A stretch of 64,000 bases of DNA from assembly GCF_002878395.1 (NCBI RefSeq), contig NC_061111.1, positions 21,267,908-21,331,907 of the forward strand. The letters run 5' to 3'. A program made the position numbers and the translations under genes. This DNA is from Capsicum annuum. Taxonomy: Eukaryota > Streptophyta > Magnoliopsida > Solanales > Solanaceae. Shown one piece after another: positions 1-11,557 of this stretch; the first letter of the stretch is position 1, and each line of letters begins with the position of its first letter. The notes under the pieces were generated by a model. That model saw only the letters and a list, made by a program, of their open reading frames with translations, was not told the origin of the DNA and made no database searches.

Positions 1-89
1 CCCCTTTATCCTATTTCATATTTGTTTCATTTTTCCTTTATTTTTTGTGTTTTGTGTGTTTTGTCATTTTTGTATTTTGGTTCGTATCA
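1..89 (+). repeat. 3' end of the left LTR of the gag-only element
   Basis: The T-rich stretch ending in TTCGTATCA aligns by eye with about 5900-5992 in the right LTR (same order of TTTGTTTCA, GTTTTGT and TATTTTGGTTC blocks). The LTR start lies upstream of the window. Confidence 0.85.
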
Positions 90-91
90 TT

Positions 92-106
92 TGGTATTAG
101 AGTCAA
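92..106 (+). other. Primer-binding site, initiator-Met tRNA type
   Basis: TTGGTATTAGAGTC starts two bases after the LTR end. It differs from the common plant PBS TGGTATCAGAGC by a C-to-T change, so it is probably aged. Confidence 0.7.
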
Positions 107-689
107 TCTTGATTTTGTTCCCACGAAGTCAATCTTAGGTCTTTGTGTTGAAAAATTGAAAATCCCAAAAAAAAATCACTATTTATGTTTTTGTCCTTAG
201 GTCAAATTTTTAGTTTTTGATTTTTGTGTGTTTCTTATGTTTCTAGTGTTAGATTCTTGTTCCCTAACACAATTAGAGTCTGAATATCAAATTTGAGCTT
301 AATCAGAGTTGATTTGAAGGTTCAAGCATTGATGAGTTGAGCTTGAAGAAATTTCAAAAATGGGTCTTCAAATTTGAGAATTTTGGGTTGAAAAGTATTG
401 GGGTTTGTTACCCATACAAAAAGGAGCTTAGATTTTAACTTTGGCGCGATTCCGACTTGAAATGAGAGTTGGGTTTTTGAAATCTCCATCTTTGTTCTTG
501 AAGTTCTTGGTGAAGAAGAAGCAAAAAAGTACACTTTGATCCAAAACCCTTGGTGCTCCCAAACCCTTGGTGCAAATTTTGGGAAAGGTATTTTTAGACC
601 CATAAAGAGTAAATACGAGGTGAAGTGGGCCCCAAAAAGTCACGGAATCTAAAAAATCATCCTTGGGACATAAAGCTCAAATTGCAGCG

Positions 690-920
690 GATTTGGTTGA
701 GGTTGATGAGTTGTCACTCTAGTCGTCAACTAGGTGACGACCTATCACTCTAATCATCAACTAGGTGACGACCTATCAACCTAGTCGTCACCTAAGGTAG
801 CCTTTAAGTCCTATTTGCTTAGGGTTGGTGACAACCTTGATGAGTTATCATCTCAATGACGACCTATAACTTTAGTCGTCAACTAGATGACGACCTATCA
901 ACCTAGTCATCAACTTAAGT
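690..920 (+). repeat. Imperfect tandem repeat in the leader of the gag-only element
   Basis: Units built from AGTCGTCAACTAGGTGACGA and CCTATCA recur at about 715, 750, 785, 850 and 885. GTCGTCA and TGACGAC are complementary, so each unit can fold into a small hairpin. The units lie in the untranslated leader between the PBS and the first gag-like frame, where retroelements often carry dimerisation or packaging structures; that role is inference. Confidence 0.65.
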
Positions 921-1368
921 CGCCAAGTTGGGTAAATTTTATTAAGCTCACTTTTGAATTCTAGTTTCACTTCATTGATTCTCAATTATTTCTTCCTTGA
1001 TTCTTAAGCTAATTAACAACTAATAATCCCTCTACTTAGTTGTGATTAGTTCTTGAGTCGTTTTCTTTCTTGTCCTTGTCTTTGCGTACTTTTCTCGTTT
1101 ATTTCTTAGTTTGCTTTTTGTTTCAAGTTCTTTAGTTTTAAGCGAGTCGTTCATTTTTGTCTCAACTAGAATCCATTCTACTCGCGAGAGCAACCAAAAC
1201 CAACAAGCTTATCCATATTGTGAGTCAATCCAAACACTTGGATTGAGAAAATTGATTTCACTAATGATAACCTTGTTTGTTAGTTGTGTTGAGTGTCTTA
1301 TTGATAGATACCATGGAACCGGGAGATGAGATCCAACCTAGTTCAAGCGGGAAAACTTTGATACTCTT

Positions 1369-4300
1369 ATGGAAGACATGGTGGGAATACAGCGGAGTGT
1401 GGATGCTATACATGAAAGGATATCGGGCCTTGAGAAGAAGGTAGCAATCATGGATAGAAGGGTGTTGACTCTAGAAGGGAACTCAAACAATGGAGGGTCC
1501 AATTTGAGTGGGCATACTCAAGAAACTTCTTCCACCGTCACTCTAGAACTTTACACCACATGTTCTATCCTCTACCACAAGTAAGTGCTCCCTTACCTAC
1601 TACTACTACCAACTAAACTCCATGACATGTAGCCCGACCTCTATAATTCAACCAATAAACAACCCAAAATCCTCACCAAGCTCCATAAATTCTCACTCCG
1701 CCCTACCAAAAACCATAAAAAAAAGCCCCAAACTACCAAGTTTCACAAGGATTGCACCCACAAGACTTCAATATACCCTACTACTGTAAGACCCCGCAAA
1801 ATCCTAAGATTGATTCAGTCATGTAAAAGCTAGTAAGGGGTCCAGACTTAGAAAATTCAGCTAAGTGTTCATACTTAGAGTTATTTTAGCCTTCGTTAGT
1901 TGGCGATCCTTTTTCACGACCCTTATGACCTTTAAATATCGATTTTAAGTTAATTCATGATCAGGAATATCAGTAGGTGTTCTCGGACAAATTTCAGATT
2001 TTTCAAACTTTGAGGCACATTTGGAAGTCCAAACCAGTGGATAGACGCGATCTCGACACGTCACGTCTCCCATTGCATCGGTGAGTATTTTTCCCAGATT
2101 CCAGTGCAAATTCCAGTGAGCCGACACAGACTCGACGCGGTGCGTTAGCCATAGCATCGACCCCACCGACACAATATTTTGGTCTGCGCATCGCTAGACT
2201 AGTTTTCAGTCATTAAAAAGTCGTTTCCTCAGCGGTATTTGGATCTTTTTCCCATGCTTATCAGCCCCCAAAACACAAAATTAAACCCTTCTAGGAGCAA
2301 AATTCATTCATTCATTTTTCACAAGTTGCTCTCAAGAAAAACCCTAGGCGGTTTAAATTCAAATTCAAGACTCAAGAGCTTACCATCAATTTTTTTAGAA
2401 TTTAATCATTAAGGTATGTCAAGTGTTCATCCAAGGGTTTCCTTCCACCCTTGGAGTTCAAGAAACCCTCTTTACTACAAGTTCATGAGTTTGATGAATT
2501 TTCATGGTTGGGTTTAAATGTGATCATGATTTCTATTTTAATGGAGTTCCTAATCCATGATTAGTTGCAAGATTTGTATGAAATTGTTTATTATATGTGT
2601 TTGCATCATGAGAATTCATGTTAAAACCTTTGAATTATGAATTTGGTATTTGAAATTGTAATGCCCCTATGTTATTTAGTATTGTGTGCATATACTATGC
2701 CCTCCAAGTGTTTGGTGGATTGTTCATGTGAGTTGAATAGTTAATTCCCATCATAGTAGCATGTATACAAGTTCTTGTTATGCAAGTGTTTGTCAAAATG
2801 CTTTAATGAATGAATGGTGATCAAGTAATTAGTTATCATGTGTCAAGATTGTTCTATGTCTTGTAGTCTGTGCTATCGCGTCCTGGGGGTATTTAATACC
2901 CGAAAATCTAGCTGTTTACCTAGAGCTATAGTAGCTACAGAATAGACTTGGTAGTATCATGATCAGTAGTTTAGTAATCAGTTTAGAACCCAGTAGAGTT
3001 TAGTTAGTTAACAGAATTCAGTAGTATTCCATTAGTTAGAGGAATCCAGAGAACTCAGTTCAGTTCAGTCAGACAATATGAATTAGTAACAGATCAATCC
3101 ATCCTAGCACAGTTTAGAATTTAGTCCAGTGTCTATTCAGTTGGGAGTAGGATTCAGCACCGAGTGAACCCAAGGATGGGGACTCACCTACCAGCAGAGG
3201 GTGTGATCCTTAGAAACAGTCCTTGTGTTCCAGAACTACGTAGCTAGCATAGGTTGAGACATCAACCTGCCAGTTGAGGGTACTACCGTTCTCTTCAGAG
3301 CACCTGCCAGATGAGGGTGACTCAGCTTGTCTTTACCCATGGCTCAGTACTGACAGCCTTCCAGCTGGGGTTACTGGTTGGACCCCAATCAGATCAGAGA
3401 GGGGCATATCGGTTAGATGATTACCTCCCATAGTCTCAGTTTTAGTCTTCAAAATAGAACTTAGTTCAGTTCTATATAAATCAGGACTATTAGACACAAT
3501 CACTCAGTTCAGTATGAAACTCAGAATAGTTCCACAGAATTAAGTTTGTCAGATACAGTTACTCAATTAACAGTAATAAAGTATTAGTAAACTCAAATGT
3601 CAGTAAACCAATGATTTAGAACTCAGTATTCAGTATTACCATGACCTCAGTTATAGTTTACATATTTCATATATGTACTTTCATTCAGTTTTACTCATGT
3701 TATTCAGTCAGTATTGTTCATGCATATGAACCTATGCATCTCAGCCTACCTCACTTAGCATACTAGTGCATTCAAAGTACTGACACATACCTTTCTTTTA
3801 TGCTATGATGTCTTATATCATAGGTTCAGATGTACGGGCTCCTGACCATACTTAGCAGCTCGATCCATCGACAGCAGACTAGGGGTGAGTCCTTATTGTT
3901 TGAGGACAAATTTATTATTCTAGTATTTCAGTACTTAGTTTATTTCAGTAGTCGAAGTTAGTTGGGGACTTATCCTATCAAATCCCTGTTCAGACAGTAG
4001 AGGCTTTTCAGACTAGAGTAATTTTTCAGACATATATTCAGTTTGCAGTATTAATTTCAGTATTCAGTAATTGATTTTCAATTTTGAACCTTATGGCTCT
4101 TTCCGCCTAAATTCCGCATTTTACAGTATTGTTATTCAGTTATTGCAGCAGGTACCAGTCATGGGTTAGCTTGTGGTCCTTCAGGATTATAAGCACCGTG
4201 TAGTGTCCGGGGTATAGACTCGGGGCGTTACAACTACCCACCCTATCAAGTACCCCAAATCCAAATTCCATACTACCAAACACTAGAAAATTCAAATTCA

Positions 4301-5500
4301 AACCCACCCTACTAAGCACCACTTAACCAAATACCCCCAAACTAAATGCCACCAAATTAAGCTGTTGGAGTTCAAAGAGAGTTTGTAGGACATGAAAAAG
4401 TAGGCTATGGATATGATGCACAAAGGCATAGACCAAGAGATCAAGATGGCTATGGAGGTCGTGACATGGGTCTCAATTCGATTAAGGCACTCTTCATAGC
4501 TTTCCAGGAGGTAATGATCTTGAAGGGTACCTTAAGTGAGAGTCATAATATGATAGGATCTTCCAAGCTAATGACTTGCCCGATGTTAAGAAGATGACCT
4601 ATGACATTGCTCAATTTGAGGGATACACTTTGACTTGGTGGGAATCGTCTAAGAGAACACAAGAAATTCTGTATGGAGGTCATTATCCACCATGGGAAGT
4701 AATGAAGGCCCTTATAAGATCCAAGTACATACCAGAGAGATATAGACAAGGGTTTCTTACCAAGTTGTACAATTTGAGAATATAAGATGAGTGTTGAAGC
4801 ATACTATGATGAATTTCAAAATCTATTCTTGATTCTTGACTACAACAAGGTCGAAGAGCACACCAAGATCCGATTTAAGGTTGGATTGAGTCAAGAAATT
4901 GCCTCTCGAATATCAATACACAAGTTTTCCCAGATGGATGATCTCTTAGAGGCAACTATTGATGTTCAGAGAGATATCAAGATAGAGAAGGAGTAAACTA
5001 AGTCTAAGTTGGTAAATAAAATGTCCTCCAATTAGAATTGAGGTTTCGAATTCAAGAAGAATTTTAAGAAGAAGACAATTGAAAGGAGTGCTCCATAGTA
5101 TCCCCTTAGAGAAGGAGGTAATGCTAATCTTAAGGATACTCAATAATTTAAATGTCTAGGACGGGGTCACCGAATGAGTAAGTTTCCAACACGAAGAATC
5201 ATCATACTTTGGGAAGGTGATCCTTACTACAAATATAAAGTGGAGCAAGAGGAAAGAGTTAATGAGATTATTGAAAATGTGGAGGTTGATGTGTACCCAT
5301 ATGAAGGGGATATCACCGTCCCAATTATGCTAGCTAACAAGATGCCACTTGAGGATGCTTGGCCTCAAGAAGGAGATCTTAACATTCCACTCTACTTGGC
5401 TACACATGTTATGCTTGATACCACTTCTAAAAGCTATTTGAAAGTCCTTGGTTTTGAACATGATGAACTCTTGAATTTGAGGACAAATTCTCTTCAATAA
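1369..5500 (+). pseudogene. gag of the gag-only element, split by a solo LTR
   Basis: The N-terminal part (1369-1584) encodes about 70 residues with a charged, heptad-like segment (ERISGLEKKV...DRRVLTLEG), as in plant gypsy Gag N-termini. After the inserted LTR, gag resumes at about 4240. Frames at 4576-4782 and 4787-4996 carry the conserved Gag core (AQFEGYTLTWWE, then YYDEFQNL and a GLSQEIASRI segment), separated by a stop. A degenerate zinc knuckle lies near 5148-5190 (CLGRGH with the last Cys replaced). The last frame (5174-5500) ends in LLNLRTNSLQ, typical of the end of the polyprotein rather than of Gag, so pol is probably deleted between about 5250 and 5430. It cannot be translated as it stands. 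Confidence 0.7.
1785..4232 (+). repeat. Solo LTR, gypsy family A, with perfect 5-bp target duplication
   Basis: The 2448-bp segment starts TGTAAGACCCC and ends GGGGCGTTACA. It is flanked on both sides by ACTAC (1780-1784 and 4233-4237). No PBS, PPT or coding sequence lies inside. The ends match the LTRs at 11558-12741 and 18157-20625. Known mechanism: a solo LTR forms when the two LTRs of an inserted element recombine and delete the interior. The intact target duplication shows that this happened within one insertion, not between two. Confidence 0.93.
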
Positions 5501-5508
5501 GGAGAGAA
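5499..5508 (+). other. Polypurine tract of the gag-only element
   Basis: AAGGAGAGAA directly precedes the TG of the right LTR, where second-strand priming occurs. Confidence 0.75.
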
Positions 5509-5992
5509 TGATACGAGTAATAGTGCCTCATGGACAATATTTAGAGATGAAGAATATTGTTATCCCTCTTGAGGAGAATGAAAGAATGAAGATGCATCAT
5601 GTGGAGTTTGGGATTTTAGGTCACTTTTGGGCCCAAGTTGTAATAAAGTCCTTTTGGCCTATAAATAACTAGGATTCTTTTAATTTTAGATTTAAATGAT
5701 TTTGGATGATTGCATGCACTTGTGAGTGTTTTAATTAAAGCTTGTTGGGAGTTTCATTGATTCATGAGAAATGATGATTGCTCGAGAATCCATCTCCGTG
5801 GGGCCCTCATAAGAGGTTGGTGTTATCGATGATTGAAAGGAAGGTCTTAGGGTTAATATACCCTTTGGTTTTCCTCTCTTTATCGATTTGTATCTATCCT
5901 TCTATCCCTTTTATCCCATTGATATTTGTTTCATTTTTTTTTATTTTTCGTGTTTTGTATGTTTTGTTATTTTCGTATTTTGGTTCATATCA
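5509..5992 (+). repeat. Right LTR of the gag-only element (484 bp)
   Basis: The LTR starts TGATACGAG just after the purine tract and ends TTCATATCA. The outer bases TGATAC/GTATCA are inverted (the left LTR copy has the exact GTATCA). TATAAATA at 5660-5667 is a TATA-like site at a suitable place for an LTR promoter. Confidence 0.85.
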
Positions 5993-6006
5993 AAAGTTTT
6001 TTTTAG

Positions 6007-6234
6007 AAAACCACATTAATACTATTTAAAACTTTGAAAGATAGTATAGGTATAGATTGCTTCCAAGCCACTGTACCAGATGGGCATGTGCGCATAGTAG
6101 CAAGTCCAGAATACATCTGGTCTTTAATGGGAATGGGTGAACTAGGGACGAACATGGGAGTTGAAAGAGCAAAACAACGTTGTGCGGTGCCATTGATATG
6201 TAAGAATACAAAAGATGTCATTGATGTCCTGTAG
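6007..6234 (+). CDS. Exon-like reading frame of unknown origin (possible captured gene fragment)
   Basis: A stop-free frame of about 76 codons follows a T-run plus AG (6005-6006), resembling a splice acceptor. It ends at CT|GTAGGG, which could be a donor; read straight through, a stop follows at once. The protein is balanced and gene-like (segments DGHVRIVASPEYIW and GTNMGVERAKQRCAVP), unlike the low-complexity frames around it. I do not recognise the family and propose no function. It lies directly 3' of the gag-only LTR. It could be a host gene fragment, part of an unidentified mobile element, or chance. Confidence 0.3.
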   Translation, partial: KTTLILFKTLKDSIGIDCFQATVPDGHVRIVASPEYIWSLMGMGELGTNMGVERAKQRCAVPLICKNTKDVIDVL

Positions 6235-7530
6235 GGATACAACTTTAGGGGCAGGCAAATATTAAAGTGAATTTGCATATTTGAGGACCATTCTTTGGAT
6301 CACAACTTTTACTTCTATTTCGCCAGCTCTTTTCGAGTGTTATCTTTCTAATGATACATGTAATGACTCAAGTTTATAACTTAGCTGCGATGAGCAATTC
6401 ATTGATAATTGAATTCATTCATCTCTTTGTCATCATCACAATGTTTGTGTTTTGCTTATCATTATTGGATGATATGATCTTTATTGTTTTGAAGAAAATT
6501 ACTTTATTTTTTTCCTTTGTCTATAGTTTTGTAATGATGATGATGATAGATCTTATGACTTGTTTCACAAATCACTCGCAGTATCCATCGAAGTGCTTTC
6601 GCCTTTATCGGGCTTGAGAGTAATATACTACTTCTATACTCCTTGGATGTTTGAGGCTTTTTAACTAGGTTTATTTTTAAGCTAAATTAGATTTTTGAAA
6701 AAGAAGTTCTGAAGTTATTTCAATGAAACCAACCTTATTTCAGCTTTGCATTTGTGAATCTGTTTCTCTAAAATGGTGTGGGGAAGTTGATACAAGTACG
6801 ACTTCATAGATTGACATTTTTGAGCATGCTGAACTCAACCGAGAAAGTGCACATGTTTAAGTTTGAAGGAGGCTCCAAAACTGTCCATAAGGTGCACTAC
6901 ATAGGCGTCTATTGCTCACTTGGTCATTAAAGGGCCTTTTTGTCTTTTCACCTTTTACTTGTGATGTAATATAAATAGAACAGCTTAGGGATTTTGGGAC
7001 TTAATTGAATATTGTTGAGACTTGCAACATTGTAACACTTTAGTTCTCTCTTGAGAAACTCCAACCATAACTAGGGCTAGGCAAGTGAAGATTCACTTGT
7101 GTTTGCATTGTTGGCTTGATAAGTTGGTGTTACAGAAGGTAAAGTCCCTCTTGTGTCAACGTAGGAGTTAGGTGTTTGTCGTGTGTAGTGTTAAGGGTCC
7201 AAGAGTCCACCAAATTCTTGGGTTCTTAATATTATACCCTCACTTGTCTAACTATCTATCATGTATCTTGTTGTAAGTTTCAGTTTTATTCTTGTTAATG
7301 AAATCATGAGTCATTGTTATTGTAATATTGTTGTTCTTTATTTCTTTATTGCTAATATAGTTTCACTGTTGGATGTTTGGTATGTTAATCACCTTGTATT
7401 CTCTCCTTTTTTGTTCTACATAGTGAATTCGAGAGTGGTTACCAAAGAGTCCTCGATTCTCTTGAACTTGTGGATTATGTTTGGTGTATGTTTTCATGTG
7501 TTCTTGATCATTCTTGTATCAGAAGTGAAC
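6235..7530 (+). other. Unassigned region with LTR-like signals
   Basis: There is no convincing gene. ATATAAATAGAA at 6969-6980 is TATA-like and is followed by a transcribed-leader-like stretch (CTCTCTTGAG, then short G/T-rich blocks). TTGTATCAGAAG at 7515-7526 resembles a primer-binding site. Together these suggest the remains of an LTR ending shortly before 7514, but no second copy is in the window. The hydrophobic frame 7261-7569 has no motif. Confidence 0.3.
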
Positions 7531-7589
7531 CCAAAAATTTTGGCTACTCCTTATGTATGTGGTAAATAAACTAATAAAGGTGAAAATAT

Positions 7590-7916
7590 GAATGTTCAAA
7601 GTCTGATGGGTGGTGTATAATACATAAAGATGTTTTACTGCCTGAAATATAAGTAAATCATGCATTTAAAGCAGTTCAAAAATCACTTATTCAACCTCAA
7701 GAACTAAATCCACTCTAAGTGGTTATGTAGTTCCATTGATATCTAATAGAGTAGCTTAATATACAATTATATGCTCTATTGTATAAGTAAAATAGATTAG
7801 CTCGATATAAATTAGTTATACTAATATTATTAACATAATATCTGATTTTGATATTTAGCTCCACATAACTTATGCAGAGTTTGATAAATGAAATCAAAAG
7901 CTGTATTGGATGCTTG
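7590..7916. other. AT-rich stretch without recognisable content
   Basis: I see no motif, repeat or credible reading frame between the LTR-like remnant and the Athila-type pol. Confidence 0.5.
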
Positions 7917-10905
7917 CCCATTTATTGAGGAGCCACCCGTCTTAGAGTTGAAGGACCTACCTTCTTATTTGGGATATGCATTTTTGGGGGGGCCAACAAC
8001 ACTTTGCCAGTAATCATTACTGCTAACTTGATGCAAATAGAAGTGGAAACTTTATTATCAGTGCTACAGAGATTCAAGAGGGCCATTGGTTGGTCCATTG
8101 TAGATATTGTGGTTATTCCTCCTGGTCTTTGTACTCATAAGATTCAACTTTAACTTGATTGTATTACAAGTATAGAACATCAATGTTAGCTTAATTCTCT
8201 TATACAGGAGGTGGCGAAGAAAGAAATAAGCAAGTGGCTAGATGACGGTGTAGTGTATATCATTGCTGATAGCAAGTGGGTCAGTTTGGTACAATGTGTC
8301 TCAAAGAAAGGCGGTATTACTGTTGCACCTAATTAGAAGAATAAGCTAGTACCGATGAGGCCAGTCACAGGATGAGAGTGTGCATGGATTACAAAAAACT
8401 GAATGCATGCCACATGGACTCAGAAGGACCACTTTCCCAAGGCCATTATTGATTCGATGCTTGATAGAATAGTGGGCAGAGGGTGGTACCATTTTTTGGA
8501 TGGGTATTCAGGCAACAACCATATCATTATTGATCCCAAAGACCAAGAGAATAAAACCTTCACGTGTCCTTATGGGACTTTTGCATTTAGGCATATGCCA
8601 TTCGAATTATGTAGCGATCCATCCATATTTCAGAGATGTATGACGTCAATCTTCTCTGACATAGTAGAAGACACCATCGAAGTATTTATGGATGATTTTT
8701 TAGTAGTTGGTGATTTTTTTGATGACTGCTTAGTTCACTTAGCAAACACACTTTGTAGGTGTGATGAATGCAACTTGGTACTTCATTGGGAAAAATGTCA
8801 TTTCATGGTTAAAGAAGGTATTATTCTTGGATAAGAGATTTCAAAAAGGGTTATAGAGGTAGATAGAGCTAAGATTAAAGTGATCAAGAAATTACATCCA
8901 CCAATTTCTGTGAAGGGTGTTTGAAGCTTTTTGGGACATGCGAGATTCCACAGGCGATTCATCGAGGATTTCTCAAAGATTGTCAATCCTTTTTGCAATC
9001 TTCTTGAGAAAAATATGAAGTTCGATATCAATGAAGTATGCTTGAAGGCCTTTAAAGGTCTAAAATAGAAGTTGATAACAGTTCCTATAATCGTATCCCC
9101 TGACTGGTCCTTGTCATTTGAGATTATGTGTGACATACGTAGAGTGGCCTTAGGTGTTGTACTAGGCTGGCAAAAAGAAAAGATCCTTCATCCCATCTAC
9201 TATGCCAACAAGGCATGAAACCCTGCTCAAAAGAACTACACAGTTACTGAACAAGAGTTGTTAGCAGTGGTTTTTGACTTGGAGAAATTTCAATCTTATT
9301 TAATTAGAACAAAGGTGGTTGTACACACTGTTCATGCAACATTGAGGTACTTAATGGCAAAAAAAGATCCAAATCCTAGACTGATTAGGTGGGTTCTCTT
9401 ACTGCAAGAGTTTGACTTTGAGGTCAAGGACAGAAAAGACATTAAGAATTAAGTTGCAAATCATTTATCTAGAATTGAGGAAGAAGATATGCAGAAAGTT
9501 GGAGATGGACTTGTGATTGATGATAGTTTTTCAGACGAGCAAATATTGGCAGCTTCTCAAGATCTAATCCGATGGTTTGCTGACTATGCAGATTATCTAG
9601 CAAATGATCTAGTTCTAGAAGACCTTTCCTTCCAGCAGAGAAAGAGATTTATGTATGAGGTAAGGAAATTTTTCTGGGATAAACCTTATTTATTCTAAAT
9701 CTATATGGATGGGGTTATTCGTAGATGTATCCCTGAGGTAGAGGTGATGAGCATACTTGAGGCTTGTTATTCTTCACCAGTTGGGGGTCACTATGGAGGA
9801 ATCCGCACAACCCACAAGATCTTGCAGTATGGTTACTATTGGCCAATAATTTATAAAGATGCTCATGATTTTGCTTCAACTTGTGATCAATTTTAACGCC
9901 AAGGTAACATCTCTAGACACCATGAACTTTCTATGACTCCTGTTTTAGAATTGGAATTGTTTGATGTATGAGGTGTGGATTTAATTGGACTTTTTGTGAG
10001 CTCCTTTGGTATAAAGTACATCCTTGTGGTGGTGGATTATATGTGGTGGTGGATTATATCTCTAAATGGATGGAAGCAGTTGCACTCCCCAACAATGAAA
10101 GAAGAAGTGTCATCGCTTTCTTGAAAAAGTACATTTTTTCTCAATTTAGCATACCACGTGCAATCATTAGTGACAGCAGGTAACATTTTGTTAATCATCT
10201 ATTTAAGAGTCTGCTTGAGAAGTATGAAGAAAAGCACAAGGTTGCAACACCTTATCATCCACAGACTAGTGGACAGGTGGAGGTGTCCAGTAGAGAAATC
10301 AAGTCCATCTTGGCGAAATAGTAAATGCCTATAGGATTGATTGGTCAAGAAAGCTAGACGATGCGTTATGGGCTTATCGAACAACTTTCAAGACTCTCAT
10401 TAGTGCTTCTCCTTATTAGCTAGTGTATGGCAAGGCATGCCACTTGCCTATTGAACTTGAACATAGAGAACTATGGGCATTGAAAAAGCTGAATTTTGAG
10501 TGGCAGGATACAACAAAGTCGAGGATGAATAAAATGAATGAGTTGGACGAATTTCAACTCTGGGCTTATGGAAGTTCTATACTTTACAAAGAAAAGATGA
10601 AGCTGCATCATGATCGTAAAATTGAGAAAAGGATATTTAAGATAGGTGACTAGATATTGCTCTATAATTCAAGACTTCACTTGTTTCCTGTAAAGTTGAA
10701 GTCTAGATGATATGATCCAACAAGAGTTTTTCCATATGGTGCATTCGAATAGAAGTATAATGGTGAAGCCCTGTTCAAAGCGAATGAGCAAAGGGTAAAG
10801 CATTGTATGGGTAACACTGAGGAACTTAAGATGATTTTTGAGGCCGACCTTAGTGAAGTATGAGTAACCAAGGGAACTGCATCGTGCCGCGATGTTAAAT
10901 CAAGC
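7917..10905 (+). pseudogene. Decayed Athila/Tat-type Ty3/gypsy pol (RT, RNase H, integrase)
   Basis: The order is that of an Athila-like pol. The pre-RT segment EEPPVLELKDLPSYLGYAF starts at 7926; RT spans about 8210-8830 with catalytic FMDDF near 8685; RNase H about 9120-9480 ([28 protein letters not shown], then [15 protein letters not shown]); integrase about 9700-10660. The integrase HHCC finger has lost its second Cys-Gln pair (CDQF-stop where CxxC is expected). Asp (GVDLIG), Asp (IISDS) and Glu (QVEVSSRE) of the DDE triad remain. At least ten stops or frameshifts interrupt it, including a 17-bp duplication at 10024-10057. The block after pol (10870-10935, with GGGAGGCAACCCATG) is typical of this lineage. 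Neither LTR is recognisable. Confidence 0.85.
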
Positions 10906-11557
10906 GCTACATGGGAGGCAACCCATGAGGCTAGTTCGTGAAGTCTAAGTACCCAACTTAGCCCAGTCATGACACAACGTTAAATCTAGAATTGAGTGGG
11001 AGGCAATCCATGTTTTTTACTTAGAAATTTATAGGGTAATATGTCTGTTCAGTGTGCAGGATTAAAGATTGTAGAAAAGAGCCAAAAATTTCAGAATTTA
11101 CGTCATACAGACTCTTCATAAGTCGTACCTTAACGTGATAACTCTTGAGAAAGAGTCGTAAGAACCTGGGACTTGAAACATATCCCAATAAAAAGTTTCT
11201 AGAGTCTTTATGACTCATAATGAGTCGTAACCTCAGGTTATGATTTGTCACCTTAAGTCATACCGAATCCAGAACCAGGTAAGAGGTCCATAAGTATTGG
11301 TTACAATTCGAATGCATGACTCATAACCAGACTTACCAGGTCGAGGGTCGTCGGTTAACCCAGACCAGTTCACTTATTTTAAACAAAAAGGGGTACCCGA
11401 CCTTGGTACCCGTCGTCGGGTACCCGACATTGTGAACAATGAATTACTTCCATTGTTGACTAAATTCTAAGATCTAAACACTATAAAATCTTATAAAAAA
11501 CATTAATCGATTGATTGGGACCTCCCAAATCCATAGAATTCATCGAGCTTTGGACCC
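10906..11557 (+). other. Post-pol untranslated remnant of the Athila-type element
   Basis: There is no coding potential. Short repeats of GAGTCGTA and its variants occur at about 11110-11330. A perfect 14-bp palindrome GTCGGGTACCCGAC lies at 11415-11428, preceded by the related GGGTACCCGAC at about 11391. The segment ends where the family-A LTR begins. Confidence 0.5.

Larger units (their letters stand above)
1..5992 (+). mobile_element. Gag-only Ty3/gypsy-like LTR retrotransposon (5' LTR start outside window)
   Basis: Seen: the last 89 bases of a left LTR (ending TTCGTATCA) match the end of a right LTR at 5509-5992 (starting TGATACGAG, ending TTCATATCA). A primer-binding-like site follows the left LTR and a purine tract precedes the right one. 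Between them are a leader, a coiled-coil-like reading frame, gag and a zinc-knuckle remnant, but no RT, RNase H or integrase motif. The last in-frame residues before the right LTR resemble the usual C-terminal end of a gypsy polyprotein. Inference: a non-autonomous derivative that lost pol by internal deletion, of the kind described in plants as large retrotransposon derivatives or gag-only terminal-repeat elements. A family-A solo LTR (1785-4232) was inserted later. Confidence 0.8.

Noticed and set aside
322..643. Two minus-strand frames of 71 and 93 aa
   Set aside because: They lie antisense in the untranslated leader of a retroelement and show low-complexity, biased composition.
6003..6278. 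Two minus-strand frames opposite the exon-like frame
   Set aside because: The + frame has better composition and splice-like borders; the minus frames look like shadows.
7261..7569. 102-aa hydrophobic frame resembling a membrane protein
   Set aside because: T-rich sequence gives hydrophobic translations by chance; it overlaps an LTR-like remnant and has no motif.
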